Source: Nocardioides halotolerans DSM 19273 | Lineage (GTDB): Bacteria; Actinomycetota; Actinomycetes; Propionibacteriales; Nocardioidaceae | Direction of reading: 5' to 3' | Length of the DNA stretch: 64,000 bases | Assembly: GCF_000422805.1 (NCBI RefSeq) | Contig: NZ_KE383922.1 | Coordinates: forward strand, 423,772 to 487,771 | Shown here: positions 1 through 7,724 of the stretch, in pieces | Layout of the letters: every line of letters begins with the position of its first letter | How positions within the stretch are numbered: the stretch's first letter is position 1 | Made by a program: the position numbers and the translations under genes | The notes under the pieces: generated by a model | Databases searched by the model: none | Seen by the model: the letters and a program-made list of their open reading frames with translations, nothing else | What the model was told of the DNA's origin: nothing

Positions 1-150
1 GGCGCCTCGCTCGCTGCACTCGCTTCGGCGCGGTCGCCGCGGCTCGGAGGCCGATCGCGGGGCGCCTCGCTTCGCTCGGAAAGACCGGGTCGCTGCGCTC
101 CCACGCTCCCATTGCGCCTTCATCCCGACTGGCGCGTCTCGGCGGTCGGA
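1..150. repeat. Partial copy (C) of a dispersed non-coding element, cut by the window edge
   Basis: This stretch is nearly identical to the interior of the elements at 33384-33616 and 34990-35277. It shares the run CTCGCTGCACTCGCTTCGGC near its start and GGTCGCTGCGCTCCCACGCT further on. Similarity fades after about position 150. The left end lies outside the window, so it cannot be said whether this copy has terminal inverted repeats. It lies just upstream of the chorismate mutase start at 211. Open frames through it are products of its composition, not genes. Confidence 0.8.
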
Positions 151-210
151 CCCGACCAATGCTCAGGACGCCGGGCCGGGCCGGAGTCGGTCCCACTAAC
201 GTTGTCGCCC

Positions 211-594
211 GTGGCGGTGAGGGCGGTGCGGGGTGCGACCCAGCTCGATGCGGACGACCGCGAGCACATGCTCGAGCGGGTCGCGGAGATGGTGATCGAC
301 GCGATGGAGGCCAACGGGCTCGAGGTCGACGACTTCATCTCGGTGATCTTCACCGCGACCTCCGACCTGGTCTCGGAGTTCCCGGCGTACGCCGCCCGGC
401 AGCTCGGCTTCGGCGAGGTGCCGCTGCTCTGCGCCCGCGAGCTCGAGATCGAGCGGTCGATGCCGCGCGTCGTGCGGATGCTCGCGCACGTCGAGACCGA
501 CCTGCCGCGGGCCGACGTGACCCACGTCTACCTGCACGGCGCGGCGGCGCTGCGCAGCGACCTGACCAGGGTCCGGGCGGTCCCCGATGAGTGA
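211..594 (+). CDS. aroH: Monofunctional chorismate mutase, AroH class
   Basis: Converts chorismate to prephenate, the branch step towards Phe and Tyr, in the cytoplasm. From the GTG at 211 the protein has 127 residues, the length of Bacillus subtilis AroH, and it opens with the family pattern AVRAVRGAT. Residues matching the AroH active site can be picked out: Arg7, Phe57, Cys74, Glu77, Arg89 and Tyr107. The reading frame stays open upstream to 112, but that part is repeat sequence, so the GTG at 211 is preferred (TTG at 202 is possible). It overlaps tyrA by 8 bp, so the two consecutive steps of tyrosine synthesis are translationally coupled. The family call is firm; only the start is uncertain. 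Confidence 0.93.
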   Translation: MAVRAVRGATQLDADDREHMLERVAEMVIDAMEANGLEVDDFISVIFTATSDLVSEFPAYAARQLGFGEVPLLCARELEIERSMPRVVRMLAHVETDLPRADVTHVYLHGAAALRSDLTRVRAVPDE

Positions 595-1660
595 GGCCGA
601 CGGGCCGCTGACCGGGCCGGTCGAGATCATCGGCGCCGGGCTGGTCGGCACCTCGATCGGGCTGGCCTTGGGCCGGGCCGGGATCGAGGTGCTGCTGTCC
701 GACGCGTCGGCCGACCACCTCCGCACCGCCTCCGGCCTGGGCGCCGGACGTCCGGTGACCCCCGACGACCGCCCCCAGCTCGTGGTCGTGGCGGTGCCCC
801 CCGACCACCTCGGTGCGGTGATCGCCAGCGCGCTGCGCACCTCCGACGCGGTCGTCACCGATGTCGGCAGCGTGAAGTCGGGGCCGCTGGCCGCCGTCGC
901 GGGCGCTCCCGGGGTGGGCCGCTACGTCGGCGGCCATCCCATGGCGGGCAGCGAACGCTCGGGGCCGCTGGCCGCGAGCGCCGCCCTGTTCGACGGCCGG
1001 CCCTGGGCGGTGACCCCGCACGACACGTCCGACCCGCGAGCGGTGGCGCTGGTCGAGGCGCTGGCCCGCGTCTGCGGCGGCGTACCGGTCCGCCTCACCC
1101 CGCTCGAGCACGACCGCGCGGTGGCCCGCACGTCGCACCTCCCGCACCTGCTGGCCGCACTGGTGGCGGGGCGCCTCGCCGACGCCCCGGCCGACCATCT
1201 CGCGCTCTCCGGTCAGGGGGTGCGCGACGTGACCAGGGTCGCGGCCGGCGACCCGGCGCTCTACGGCCAGATCGTCTCGGCCAACTCCGAGGCGGTCCTC
1301 GCCCTGCTCACCGAGGTCCGCGAGCGGCTCGACGCGATGATCTCCGCCGTGGGCGCGGCCGACCGCGACGCGCTGGAGGGGGTGCTGCGGGAGGGCGTCG
1401 CCGGCACCGCGGCCATCCCGGGCAAGCACGGTGGTCCGACGCGGCCGATGCGCTCGGTGTTCGTCTCGGTGCCCGACCACCCGGGGGAGCTGGCGCGGCT
1501 GTTCGCCGACGCGGGGGCGAGCGAGGTCAACATCGAGGACGTCCACATCGACCACGACCCGGGACGACCGGTGGGGCTGGTCGAGCTGCTCGTCGAGGAG
1601 GGGCGCGCCGAGCACCTCCTCGCCTCTCTCGAATCGAGGGGATGGGTCACGCACCGGTAG
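587..1660 (+). CDS. tyrA: Prephenate dehydrogenase with C-terminal ACT domain
   Basis: Oxidatively decarboxylates prephenate to 4-hydroxyphenylpyruvate for tyrosine synthesis. The 357-residue protein starts with an NAD-binding Rossmann motif, GAGLVG, at residues 16-21. It carries the family segment GGHPMAGSE with the catalytic histidine and the conserved RTSHLPHLLA stretch. The last 70 or so residues, starting near MRSVFVSVPDHPGEL, form an ACT domain, which in this family usually senses tyrosine and so suggests feedback control. It sits directly after chorismate mutase, which makes its substrate, and overlaps the possible upstream start of cmk. Arogenate rather than prephenate specificity cannot be excluded from sequence alone. 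Confidence 0.93.
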   Translation: MSEADGPLTGPVEIIGAGLVGTSIGLALGRAGIEVLLSDASADHLRTASGLGAGRPVTPDDRPQLVVVAVPPDHLGAVIASALRTSDAVVTDVGSVKSGPLAAVAGAPGVGRYVGGHPMAGSERSGPLAASAALFDGRPWAVTPHDTSDPRAVALVEALARVCGGVPVRLTPLEHDRAVARTSHLPHLLAALVAGRLADAPADHLALSGQGVRDVTRVAAGDPALYGQIVSANSEAVLALLTEVRERLDAMISAVGAADRDALEGVLREGVAGTAAIPGKHGGPTRPMRSVFVSVPDHPGELARLFADAGASEVNIEDVHIDHDPGRPVGLVELLVEEGRAEHLLASLESRGWVTHR

Positions 1661-2370
1661 TCTTGTCGGTCGTGAGCAGCGCCGACCGAGGGATCGTCAT
1701 CGCGGTCGACGGCACCTCCGGCTCCGGCAAGTCGAGCACGTCGCGCGGGGTCGCCGACCGACTCGGGCTGCGCTACCTCGACACCGGGGCGATGTACCGC
1801 GCGTTGACCTGGTGGATGCTGCGGCACGGCGTCGACGTGCACGACCCCGAGGCCGTCGCGGCCCGGTGCGGCGAGCCGCGCATCGTGAGCGGCACCGACC
1901 CGCTCGCCCCCACCATCACCGTGGACGGCGAGGACGTCGCCGCCGCGATCCGCGAGCCCGACGTGAACGCCGCGGTCTCGCCGGTCAGCGCGGTCCCCGA
2001 CGTGCGCGCCCGGATGGTCGCCCTCCAGCGGGCGGCGATCGACGAGGCCCGGCAGGGCCCGGGCATCGTGGTCGAGGGCCGCGACATCGGCTCGGTGGTG
2101 TGTCCCGAGGCGCCGGTGAAGGTCTACCTGTCCGCGGACGCGGGTGCGCGGGCCAACCGCCGCGCCGCCGAGGAGGGCGGCTCCGACGTCGGGGCGACCG
2201 AGGCCTCCCTGCTGGCACGTGACCGGATCGACTCGGGCCGCGCCGTCTCGCCGCTCGTGATGGCCGAGGGCGCGGTGCACATCGACACCACGGCGTACTC
2301 CCTCGACGAGGTCATCGCCCAGGTGGTGGCGCTGGTCGAGCAGCTGGAATCGATCGGCAGCGGGTCGTGA
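1642..2370 (+). CDS. cmk: Cytidylate (CMP/dCMP) kinase
   Basis: Phosphorylates CMP and dCMP with ATP in pyrimidine nucleotide recycling. The N-terminus carries the P-loop GTSGSGKSS followed by the CMP-kinase signature [13 protein letters not shown]. The CMP-binding insert and the lid region with [10 protein letters not shown] follow. The ATG at 1642 gives 242 residues and overlaps tyrA by 19 bp. A GTG at 1672 gives 232 residues and starts closer to the conserved region; neither has a convincing ribosome site, so the start is open. A cmk-plsC-der order after tyrA is common in actinobacteria. The stop overlaps the plsC start by 4 bp (GTGA), indicating one transcript. Confidence 0.93.
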   Translation: MGHAPVVLSVVSSADRGIVIAVDGTSGSGKSSTSRGVADRLGLRYLDTGAMYRALTWWMLRHGVDVHDPEAVAARCGEPRIVSGTDPLAPTITVDGEDVAAAIREPDVNAAVSPVSAVPDVRARMVALQRAAIDEARQGPGIVVEGRDIGSVVCPEAPVKVYLSADAGARANRRAAEEGGSDVGATEASLLARDRIDSGRAVSPLVMAEGAVHIDTTAYSLDEVIAQVVALVEQLESIGSGS

Positions 2371-3116
2371 CGCCGACGCCGCGCGAGCTGCCGCCGAGCG
2401 GCGGACGCCCGGCTCGCTACCTGCTGCACCCGCTGCGGCCGCTGGCCCGCACCGTGATCCGGCGCCGGGTCAAGGTGCGCATCGTGAACGGCGAGAAGCT
2501 GCCGCGCACGGGCGGGGTCATCCTCGCCAGCAACCACGTCGGGGTCGCCGACGGGCCGCTGCTCGCGATCTTCGCCCCCAGGCCGGTGCACGCGCTGACC
2601 AAGCAGGAGATGTTCAAGGGCTTCATGAACGGCTTCCTGCTCGGTGCGGGGCAGATCCCGCTCGACCGGTTCAACGCCGACCCGCGCGCGGTCAAGAAGT
2701 GCCTCCGGGTGCTGCGGGGCGGCGGTGTGGTCGGCATCTTCCCCGAGGGGTCGCGCGGCGCGGGGGAGTTCGACCGCTTCCACACCGGTGCGGCGTACCT
2801 CGCGATGGTCACGGGCGCGCCGGTCGTGCCCGTCGTGCAGTTCGGCACCCGCGAGCCCGGCGCCGGCAGCCACGCGCTGCCCGGCAGGGGCGTCGTCGTC
2901 GACATGGTGTTCGGCGACCCGATGACGATCCCGCGGGCACCCTGGCCGCGCCGCAAGCGCGAGGTGGCCGCGCGCTCGGTCGAGCTGCGCGAGCACCTGC
3001 TCACCCACCTCGCCGAGGCCAAGCGGCTGACCGGACGCACCCTCCCCGGGCCGCTGCCCGGCCAGGAGACGGACCCGGACCCGGCCACCGGCATCACCGA
3101 CGTGGAGGCCAGCTGA
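2367..3116 (+). CDS. plsC: 1-acyl-sn-glycerol-3-phosphate acyltransferase family protein
   Basis: A PlsC-type acyltransferase, expected to acylate lysophosphatidate (or a related acceptor) at the inner face of the membrane. The 249-residue protein has the catalytic HX4D motif in SNHVGVADG and the substrate-binding FPEGSRG motif near residue 128. No clear membrane-spanning helix is present, and the C-terminal 60 residues are basic then acidic, as is usual for short actinobacterial members. It starts with GTG inside the cmk stop and its own stop TGA shares a base with the Der start ATG, so cmk, plsC and der are tightly coupled. The exact acceptor cannot be told from sequence. Confidence 0.9.
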   Translation: MTPTPRELPPSGGRPARYLLHPLRPLARTVIRRRVKVRIVNGEKLPRTGGVILASNHVGVADGPLLAIFAPRPVHALTKQEMFKGFMNGFLLGAGQIPLDRFNADPRAVKKCLRVLRGGGVVGIFPEGSRGAGEFDRFHTGAAYLAMVTGAPVVPVVQFGTREPGAGSHALPGRGVVVDMVFGDPMTIPRAPWPRRKREVAARSVELREHLLTHLAEAKRLTGRTLPGPLPGQETDPDPATGITDVEAS

Positions 3117-4471
3117 TGACCGAGACGACCGAAGGCGCACCCGAGGAGGTCGCCGGCCCCGTCCCGGTGCTCGCCGTGGTGGGCCGGCCCAACGTCGGCA
3201 AGTCGACGCTGGTCAACCGCATCATCGGCCGGCGCGAGGCCGTGGTCGAGGACGTGCCGGGCGTGACCCGCGACCGGGTCTCCTACGACGCCGACTGGGC
3301 CGGGCGGATGTTCACCGTCGTCGACACCGGCGGCTGGGACCCCGACGCCCGCGGGCTCGCCGCCTCGATCGCGGCCCAGGCCGAGGTCGCGGTCACCCTG
3401 GCCGACGCGGTGCTGTTCGTGGTCGACGCGACCGTCGGCATCACCGACGACGACGAGGCCGTCGTCCGGATCCTGCGCAAGTCGGGCAAGCCGGTCATCC
3501 TCGCTGCCAACAAGGTCGACGACATGCGGGCCGAGGCCGAGGCCTACGGGCTCTGGAACCTCGGGCTCGGCGAGCCGTTCCCCGTCTCCGCGCTGCACGG
3601 CCGCGGCTCGGGTGACCTGCTCGACGCCGTGCTCGCCGCGCTTCCGGAGCCGCCGCCGGAGCGGGAGGCCGAGGTCGACGGGCCGCGGCGCATCGCGATC
3701 GTCGGCAAGCCGAACGTCGGCAAGTCGTCGCTGCTCAACATGCTCGCCGGCCAGCAGCGGGTGGTCGTCGACAACGTCGCCGGCACGACCGTAGACCCGG
3801 TCGACGAGCTCGTCGAGCTGGGCGACCGCACGTGGCGGTTCATCGACACCGCCGGCATCCGCAAGCGCGTGAAGGAGGCGTCGGGGCACGAGTACTACGC
3901 CTCGCTGCGCACCACCACGGCCATCGACCGCGCGGAGGTCGCCGTGCTCGTGCTCGACGCGTCGCAGTCGATCTCCGAGCAGGACCAGCGCATCGTGCAG
4001 ACGGTGCGCGAGGCGGGGCGGGCGCTCGTGATCGCCTTCAACAAGTGGGACCTGGTCGACGAGGAGCGCCGCTACTACCTCGACCGCGAGATCGAGCGCG
4101 AGCTGGTGCAGGTGCAGTGGGCGCCGCGCATCAACGTCACCGCCCGCACCGGCTGGCACGTCGACCGCCTGGTGCCCGCGCTCGACAAGGCGCTCGAGGG
4201 CTGGGAGACGCGGATCGGCACCGGCGCCCTCAACGCGTTCCTCGGCCGCCTGGTCGCGGAGCACCCGCACCCGGTGCGGGGCGGCAAGCAGCCCAAGATC
4301 ATGTTCGGCACCCAGCCGTCGACCGCGCCGCCGACGTTCGTGCTGTTCACCAGCGGCAAGCTCGACCCGTCGTACGAGCGCTACATCGAGCGCCGGCTGC
4401 GCGAGGAGTTCGGCTTCGTCGGCACCCCGATCGTGCTCACGCAGCGGGTGCGGGAGAAGCGCCGGCGGTAG
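3116..4471 (+). CDS. der: Ribosome biogenesis GTPase Der (EngA)
   Basis: Der is the double-GTPase needed for late assembly of the 50S ribosomal subunit. The 451-residue protein, from the ATG that overlaps the plsC stop, shows two complete G domains. The first has [13 protein letters not shown] and NKVD; the second, after an acidic linker around residue 180, has [13 protein letters not shown] and NKWD. The C-terminal KH-like RNA-binding domain ends with the typical basic run REKRRR. A longer open frame begins at 2699, but that part lies in another frame over plsC and is not real. All expected motifs are intact. Confidence 0.97.
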   Translation: MTETTEGAPEEVAGPVPVLAVVGRPNVGKSTLVNRIIGRREAVVEDVPGVTRDRVSYDADWAGRMFTVVDTGGWDPDARGLAASIAAQAEVAVTLADAVLFVVDATVGITDDDEAVVRILRKSGKPVILAANKVDDMRAEAEAYGLWNLGLGEPFPVSALHGRGSGDLLDAVLAALPEPPPEREAEVDGPRRIAIVGKPNVGKSSLLNMLAGQQRVVVDNVAGTTVDPVDELVELGDRTWRFIDTAGIRKRVKEASGHEYYASLRTTTAIDRAEVAVLVLDASQSISEQDQRIVQTVREAGRALVIAFNKWDLVDEERRYYLDREIERELVQVQWAPRINVTARTGWHVDRLVPALDKALEGWETRIGTGALNAFLGRLVAEHPHPVRGGKQPKIMFGTQPSTAPPTFVLFTSGKLDPSYERYIERRLREEFGFVGTPIVLTQRVREKRRR

Positions 4472-4519
4472 GGTCGGCGGATCGCCGTCCCCCGCCGTCG
4501 ATCGCAGCAGGAGGCCCCC

Positions 4520-5500
4520 ATGCCCCCAGGACCCGCCGCCATCCGCCTCGCGCTCGCGACCGGACTGGTGCTGGCGTGTGCCGGTGCCGCGCCGGCGTCC
4601 GGCGTACGCCCCGACCTGGCGAAGCCGATCGCGGGCACCCGCTGCTCGGAGTTCCCGGCCGACAACTACTGGCACGCCGACGTCTCCCGGCTGCCCGTGC
4701 ACGCCCGCTCGGCGGCGTGGCTCTCGCACATGGACCCCGGCGTCGACCTGCACCCCGACTTCGGGCCGTCGTACGGCGACGGGCCCAACTACGGCATCCC
4801 GATCACGGTCGTGAGCAAGAAGCACGCGAGGTCGAAGGTGTCCTTCGACTACTCCTCGGAGAGCGACCACGCGCGCTACCCGGTCGGCAGGGACACCAAG
4901 ATCGAGGGCGGGCGCGGCTCCGACGGCGACCGGCACGCGATCATCGTCGACAAGGACCGCTGCCGGCTCTACGAGCTCTACGCGCTGTCGAGCCGCAACG
5001 GGCGCTGGCACGCCGGCTCCGGGGCGGTGTGGTCGCTGCGGAAGAACAAGCTCCGGCCGGAGGGCTGGACCTCCGCCGACGCCGCAGGGCTGCCGATCCT
5101 CCCCGGCCTGCTGCGCTGGAACGAGGTCAAGAAGAACCGGATCGACCACGCGATCAGGTTCACGACGCCCGACAGCTCGGCCGCCCACCTCTGGCCCGCG
5201 CGCCACGACGCCAGCGACAACCCCTCGCTCGACTACCCGCCGATGGGCGCGCGGTTCCGGCTGTCGCCGTCCTACGACGCGTCGGGCCTCTCGGCGTACG
5301 CCCAGAACGTCGTGGCGGCGATGAAGAAGTACGGCCTCGTGCTGGCCGACAACGGCTCGGCGTGGTACTTCCAGGGCGAGCAGAACGCCGCGTGGCCCGG
5401 CCAGCTGATCGAGGACCTCAAGACGATCCCGGCCTCGGCCTTCGTCGCCGTCGACACCTCGTCGCTGATGCTGTCGCCGAACTCGGCCCAGGTGCGCTGA
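4520..5500 (+). CDS. Exported protein of unknown function, conserved in actinobacteria
   Basis: The 326-residue protein begins with a Sec-type signal peptide (about residues 1-27, hydrophobic run ALATGLVLACAG, likely cleavage after PASG), so it should be secreted. The mature part has recognisable patches such as ADNYWHADVSRLPVHARSAA, DRHAIIVDKDRCRLYELYAL, GWTSADAAGLPILPGLLRW and VLADNGSAWYFQGE. I recall this combination from other exported actinobacterial proteins without an assigned activity; no catalytic motif can be named. A ribosome site AGCAGGAGG lies 7-8 bp before the ATG. The gene stands alone between der and a convergent tRNA gene, so context gives no clue. The single Cys pair (CSEF, DRCRLYE) could form a disulfide. 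Confidence 0.8.
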   Translation: MPPGPAAIRLALATGLVLACAGAAPASGVRPDLAKPIAGTRCSEFPADNYWHADVSRLPVHARSAAWLSHMDPGVDLHPDFGPSYGDGPNYGIPITVVSKKHARSKVSFDYSSESDHARYPVGRDTKIEGGRGSDGDRHAIIVDKDRCRLYELYALSSRNGRWHAGSGAVWSLRKNKLRPEGWTSADAAGLPILPGLLRWNEVKKNRIDHAIRFTTPDSSAAHLWPARHDASDNPSLDYPPMGARFRLSPSYDASGLSAYAQNVVAAMKKYGLVLADNGSAWYFQGEQNAAWPGQLIEDLKTIPASAFVAVDTSSLMLSPNSAQVR

Positions 5501-5523
5501 CGTCCGTCACCGGAGCCGTCCGG

Positions 5524-5597
5524 TCGGGCTGACAGGATTTGAACCTGCGACCCCCTGACCCCCAGTCAGGTGCTCTACCAAGCTGAGCCACAGCCCG
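5524..5597 (-). tRNA. tRNA-Pro (anticodon GGG)
   Basis: Read on the minus strand this 74-nt gene folds into a complete cloverleaf: acceptor stem CGGGCTG/CAGCCCG, D arm GCTC/GAGC, anticodon stem CCTGA/TCAGG with loop CTGGGGG (anticodon GGG, decoding CCC/CCU proline codons), five-base variable loop, and T arm GCAGG-TTCAAAT-CCTGT. The discriminator base is A and no CCA end is encoded. The CGGG start is typical of proline tRNAs. It faces the preceding exported-protein gene. Confidence 0.96.
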
Positions 5598-5845
5598 TTG
5601 GCCTCCGGGGAGACCAGCGAGCAGGTTACCGGACGTCGTGCCGGAGGCTTGAATCCGGGCCGGTGGATGCGGCGTGACCGAATCTCTGTGGCCGGTGCGG
5701 ATACCGGGGTGGCATGGGATGACTCCGGAGACTCGCAGACCTCGCCTCGCGCGACCGCTCGATGCGCCGCCGAGGGGAGGCGGACGCGCCGACGGATCCC
5801 GCGCACGGCACCCGCGAGACCGGCGGCGGGCCGGACATCGGGACG

Positions 5846-5998
5846 ATGGACAAGAACAGCAGCACCGGGACGACCGAGAACGACACGTTCGTCGGGCGCG
5901 CGGGCGGTGACGAGACCGGTGACGTCGGGCTCAGCGGCGGCGAGGCCCGGGCCGGGGGACAGGTGGAGGGCCGCACCGGCGCGGCCCGCGACGAGTAG
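5846..5998 (+). CDS. Small acidic hypothetical protein (about 50 residues)
   Basis: An open frame runs from 5762 to 5998; the most protein-like part begins at the ATG at 5846 (MDKNSSTGTTENDTFVGRAG). The product is short, hydrophilic, rich in Gly, Asp, Glu and Thr, and has no hydrophobic segment or known motif. The composition (TFVGRAGGDETGDVG) resembles small conserved actinobacterial proteins of unknown role, but this is an impression. There is no strong ribosome site. From the tRNA to 5845, about 250 bases, I see no other gene. The reading could be spurious, so the confidence is low. Confidence 0.4.
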   Translation: MDKNSSTGTTENDTFVGRAGGDETGDVGLSGGEARAGGQVEGRTGAARDE

Positions 5999-6018
5999 CC
6001 CGTCCGACCCAGGACGGG

Positions 6019-6837
6019 TCACACGCGGACGAACGACGTGTGCAGGTGCGCGGTGCCGAGCGCCGCGCCGAGAGTCCGGACCGACTCGAGCACCTCCTGC
6101 CGCGTGCGCACCGCCTCGTCGTGGTCCTGGTCGAAGACGTAGCGGGAGGCGGGTTCGAGGACCTGCAGCGCGTGGGTGAACACGTCGCCCGCGACGAGCA
6201 CGCGGCCCTGGGCGCCGGAGACGAGCACGCTCTGGTGTCCGGGGGTGTGCCCAGGAGTGGGTCGCAGCTCGACCGCCGGGCCGGGTCCGGCCGCAAGGGC
6301 GACGGCACCCTCGCAGGCGTGCAGCTGGTCGGCCGCCGCCAACGGGTCGAGGAGCTGGCGCCAGTGCTCGCCCGCCTCGCCGGCCGCCCGGACGGCCTCG
6401 ATCTCGCGCGTCTGCAGGTGGTAGGTGGCCGCGGGGAAGGCCGGTCGCCCCTCGTGATCGATGCTGCCGGCCGCGTGGTCGCCGTGCAGGTGCGTCAGCA
6501 CCACGTCGGTGACCTGCTCAGCGCCCACGTCGAGCTCGTCGGCGAGCCGATCGGCCAGGTGCGGTCCGGACGGCGCCCAGGCGCTGTGCAGAGGGGTGTC
6601 GCTGGCTGCGCCGGTGTCGACGAGCACGACCCGGCCGGCCACCTCGACGACGTGGACGCGGAAGGCGAGCCACCACCGGCCCGGCGCGGGCCGCGGGTCG
6701 GGATCGAGCCGGTCGGCGCCTTCGAGGAGGTCGGCGTCGGCGTCGGGGAAGGCCTCGGAGAGGGGCAGGAAGAACGGTCCCTCAGCGTCGAGGAGCGCGG
6801 TGATTGTCGCGCCGCCGAGGCCCAGGCGCTCGGTCAC
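6019..6837 (-). CDS. Metallo-beta-lactamase-fold hydrolase
   Basis: The 272-residue protein has the metal-binding signature THLHGDHAAGS (HxHxDH), followed by further candidate ligands in GHTPGHQSVL and AGDVFTH, which are the remaining landmarks of the MBL fold. The family includes lactonases, glyoxalase II-like enzymes and other esterases; the substrate cannot be deduced. No signal peptide is seen, so it is probably cytoplasmic. The GTG start at 6837 lies in the third unit of an 11-bp tandem repeat and has no ribosome site of its own, suggesting coupling to the small CxxC gene that ends 18 bp upstream. Confidence 0.88.
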   Translation of the reverse strand: MTERLGLGGATITALLDAEGPFFLPLSEAFPDADADLLEGADRLDPDPRPAPGRWWLAFRVHVVEVAGRVVLVDTGAASDTPLHSAWAPSGPHLADRLADELDVGAEQVTDVVLTHLHGDHAAGSIDHEGRPAFPAATYHLQTREIEAVRAAGEAGEHWRQLLDPLAAADQLHACEGAVALAAGPGPAVELRPTPGHTPGHQSVLVSGAQGRVLVAGDVFTHALQVLEPASRYVFDQDHDEAVRTRQEVLESVRTLGAALGTAHLHTSFVRV

Positions 6838-6863
6838 TCGACGGTCACTCGACGGTCACTCGA
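6831..6863. repeat. Three exact tandem copies of an 11-bp unit at a gene junction
   Basis: CGGTCACTCGA is repeated perfectly at 6831-6841, 6842-6852 and 6853-6863. Read on the minus strand each copy contains GAGTGACC. The outermost copy provides the stop codon of the small CxxC gene and the innermost provides the GTG start of the hydrolase. Because 11 is not a multiple of three, a change in copy number would shift the spacing but not move either gene into the other's frame. Confidence 0.9.
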
Positions 6864-6987
6864 AGCGGACTGCCCCGCAGTCGACGCACTCGAAGCGCCG
6901 GAACGAGTGACCGTCCTCGAACTCCTCGAGACGCAGCTCCCATCGGTGGTCGAGCTCGATCGGGACGGTCGTCGCGAGTGAGGTCAT
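6856..6987 (-). CDS. Small CxxC protein (43 residues) upstream of the MBL hydrolase
   Basis: Too short for usual gene calling, but convincing: ATG at 6987, then MTSLATTVPIELDHRWELRL, an acidic stretch, and the ending ECVDCGAVRFE. The CxxC pair in a RFECVDCG setting looks like half of a zinc ribbon; alone it could bind metal as a dimer or act as a redox pair. The arrangement of a beta-rich stretch followed by a Cys knuckle is what small zinc-ribbon proteins look like. It is probably co-transcribed with the MBL hydrolase, whose start is 18 bp downstream. The function is unknown. Confidence 0.55.
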   Translation of the reverse strand: MTSLATTVPIELDHRWELRLEEFEDGHSFRRFECVDCGAVRFE

Positions 6988-7204
6988 CGAGCCCTCCGCC
7001 GGGTCGGGATCATCGGGGTGATCGGTGGGTCAAGGGGAGCCGGTCGCGGATCGGCCCGTGCACTCCAGTGCCCCACCCTCTGCCTGCCCATGTCCGGCAG
7101 CGCGAGGAATCTTTCACGTCGCCCGGAGATCTCGGTGTCGGGGGTCTCGTCCCCAGGCGGTGCGAGCCGGGAACAACGCGAGCCCCGCGTTCGTTGCGCG
7201 CCTC

Positions 7205-7669
7205 GTGACCGTCCCCAGCTCTCTCGACCTCCTGACCCACCGACTCGAGCTGCTGCGCGCCGAGCGCGCCGCCGCCATGACCGACAGCCTCCGCGACGTG
7301 ACCGGCGACGTCGCCGACCGCGCCACCAACGTCGAGGCGTCGATCCGCCTCCAGCTCCTCGACGAGCGGATCGCGCTGCTCGAGCTCGAGATCGAGGAGC
7401 TCCAGCGCCCGCGCGACTCCGCCGCCGAGGGCGTCGTCGCCGTGGGCGACGTCGTGCGCGTCGACCTGGGCGACGGTCCGGAGGAGTACGTCGTGGGCTC
7501 GGTGGAGCAGTCCGCGGCCGGCGTGCCGACCATCACGCCCGGTAGCCCGGTCGGGCGCGCGATCGTTGGCTCCGCCGTCGGGTCGACGGTGGCCTACGAG
7601 CCCCGGCCGGGCGTCCGGGTCGAGGTGCGGATCCTCGCGACGGGCAGGGAGCTCGCGCCGTCCGCATGA
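7205..7669 (+). CDS. GreA/GreB-family transcription elongation factor-like protein
   Basis: From the GTG at 7205 the product has 154 residues. The first 80 are helical and charged (LTHRLELLRAERAA, LLDERIALLELEIEEL), matching the coiled-coil finger of Gre factors. The last 70 match the GreA C-terminal domain, ending in SPVGRAIVGSAVGSTVAYE and a short beta strand. Gre factors bind the RNA polymerase secondary channel and stimulate transcript cleavage. The acidic finger-tip pair cannot be located with certainty, so this may be a Gre-like paralogue with an altered role, as is common in actinobacteria. The open frame extends upstream to 7025, but that part is low quality. It stands alone. Confidence 0.75.
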   Translation: MTVPSSLDLLTHRLELLRAERAAAMTDSLRDVTGDVADRATNVEASIRLQLLDERIALLELEIEELQRPRDSAAEGVVAVGDVVRVDLGDGPEEYVVGSVEQSAAGVPTITPGSPVGRAIVGSAVGSTVAYEPRPGVRVEVRILATGRELAPSA

Positions 7670-7724
7670 GCTGCGCCTGACCCCTGCCGGTAGCGTCGCC
7701 GCCACCGAGGAGGGGGAGACGTAG

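Noticed and set aside
2417..5206. A 929-codon open frame on the minus strand
   Set aside because: It is antisense to plsC, der and the exported-protein gene, which all have clear family motifs. High-GC codon bias keeps the opposite strand open; the predicted protein is a low-complexity run of Arg, Asp, Val, Gly and Ala.
7025..7204. Upstream extension of the GreA-like protein
   Set aside because: The added residues are Cys/Pro/Arg-rich and unlike Gre factors. The helical finger begins just after the GTG at 7205.
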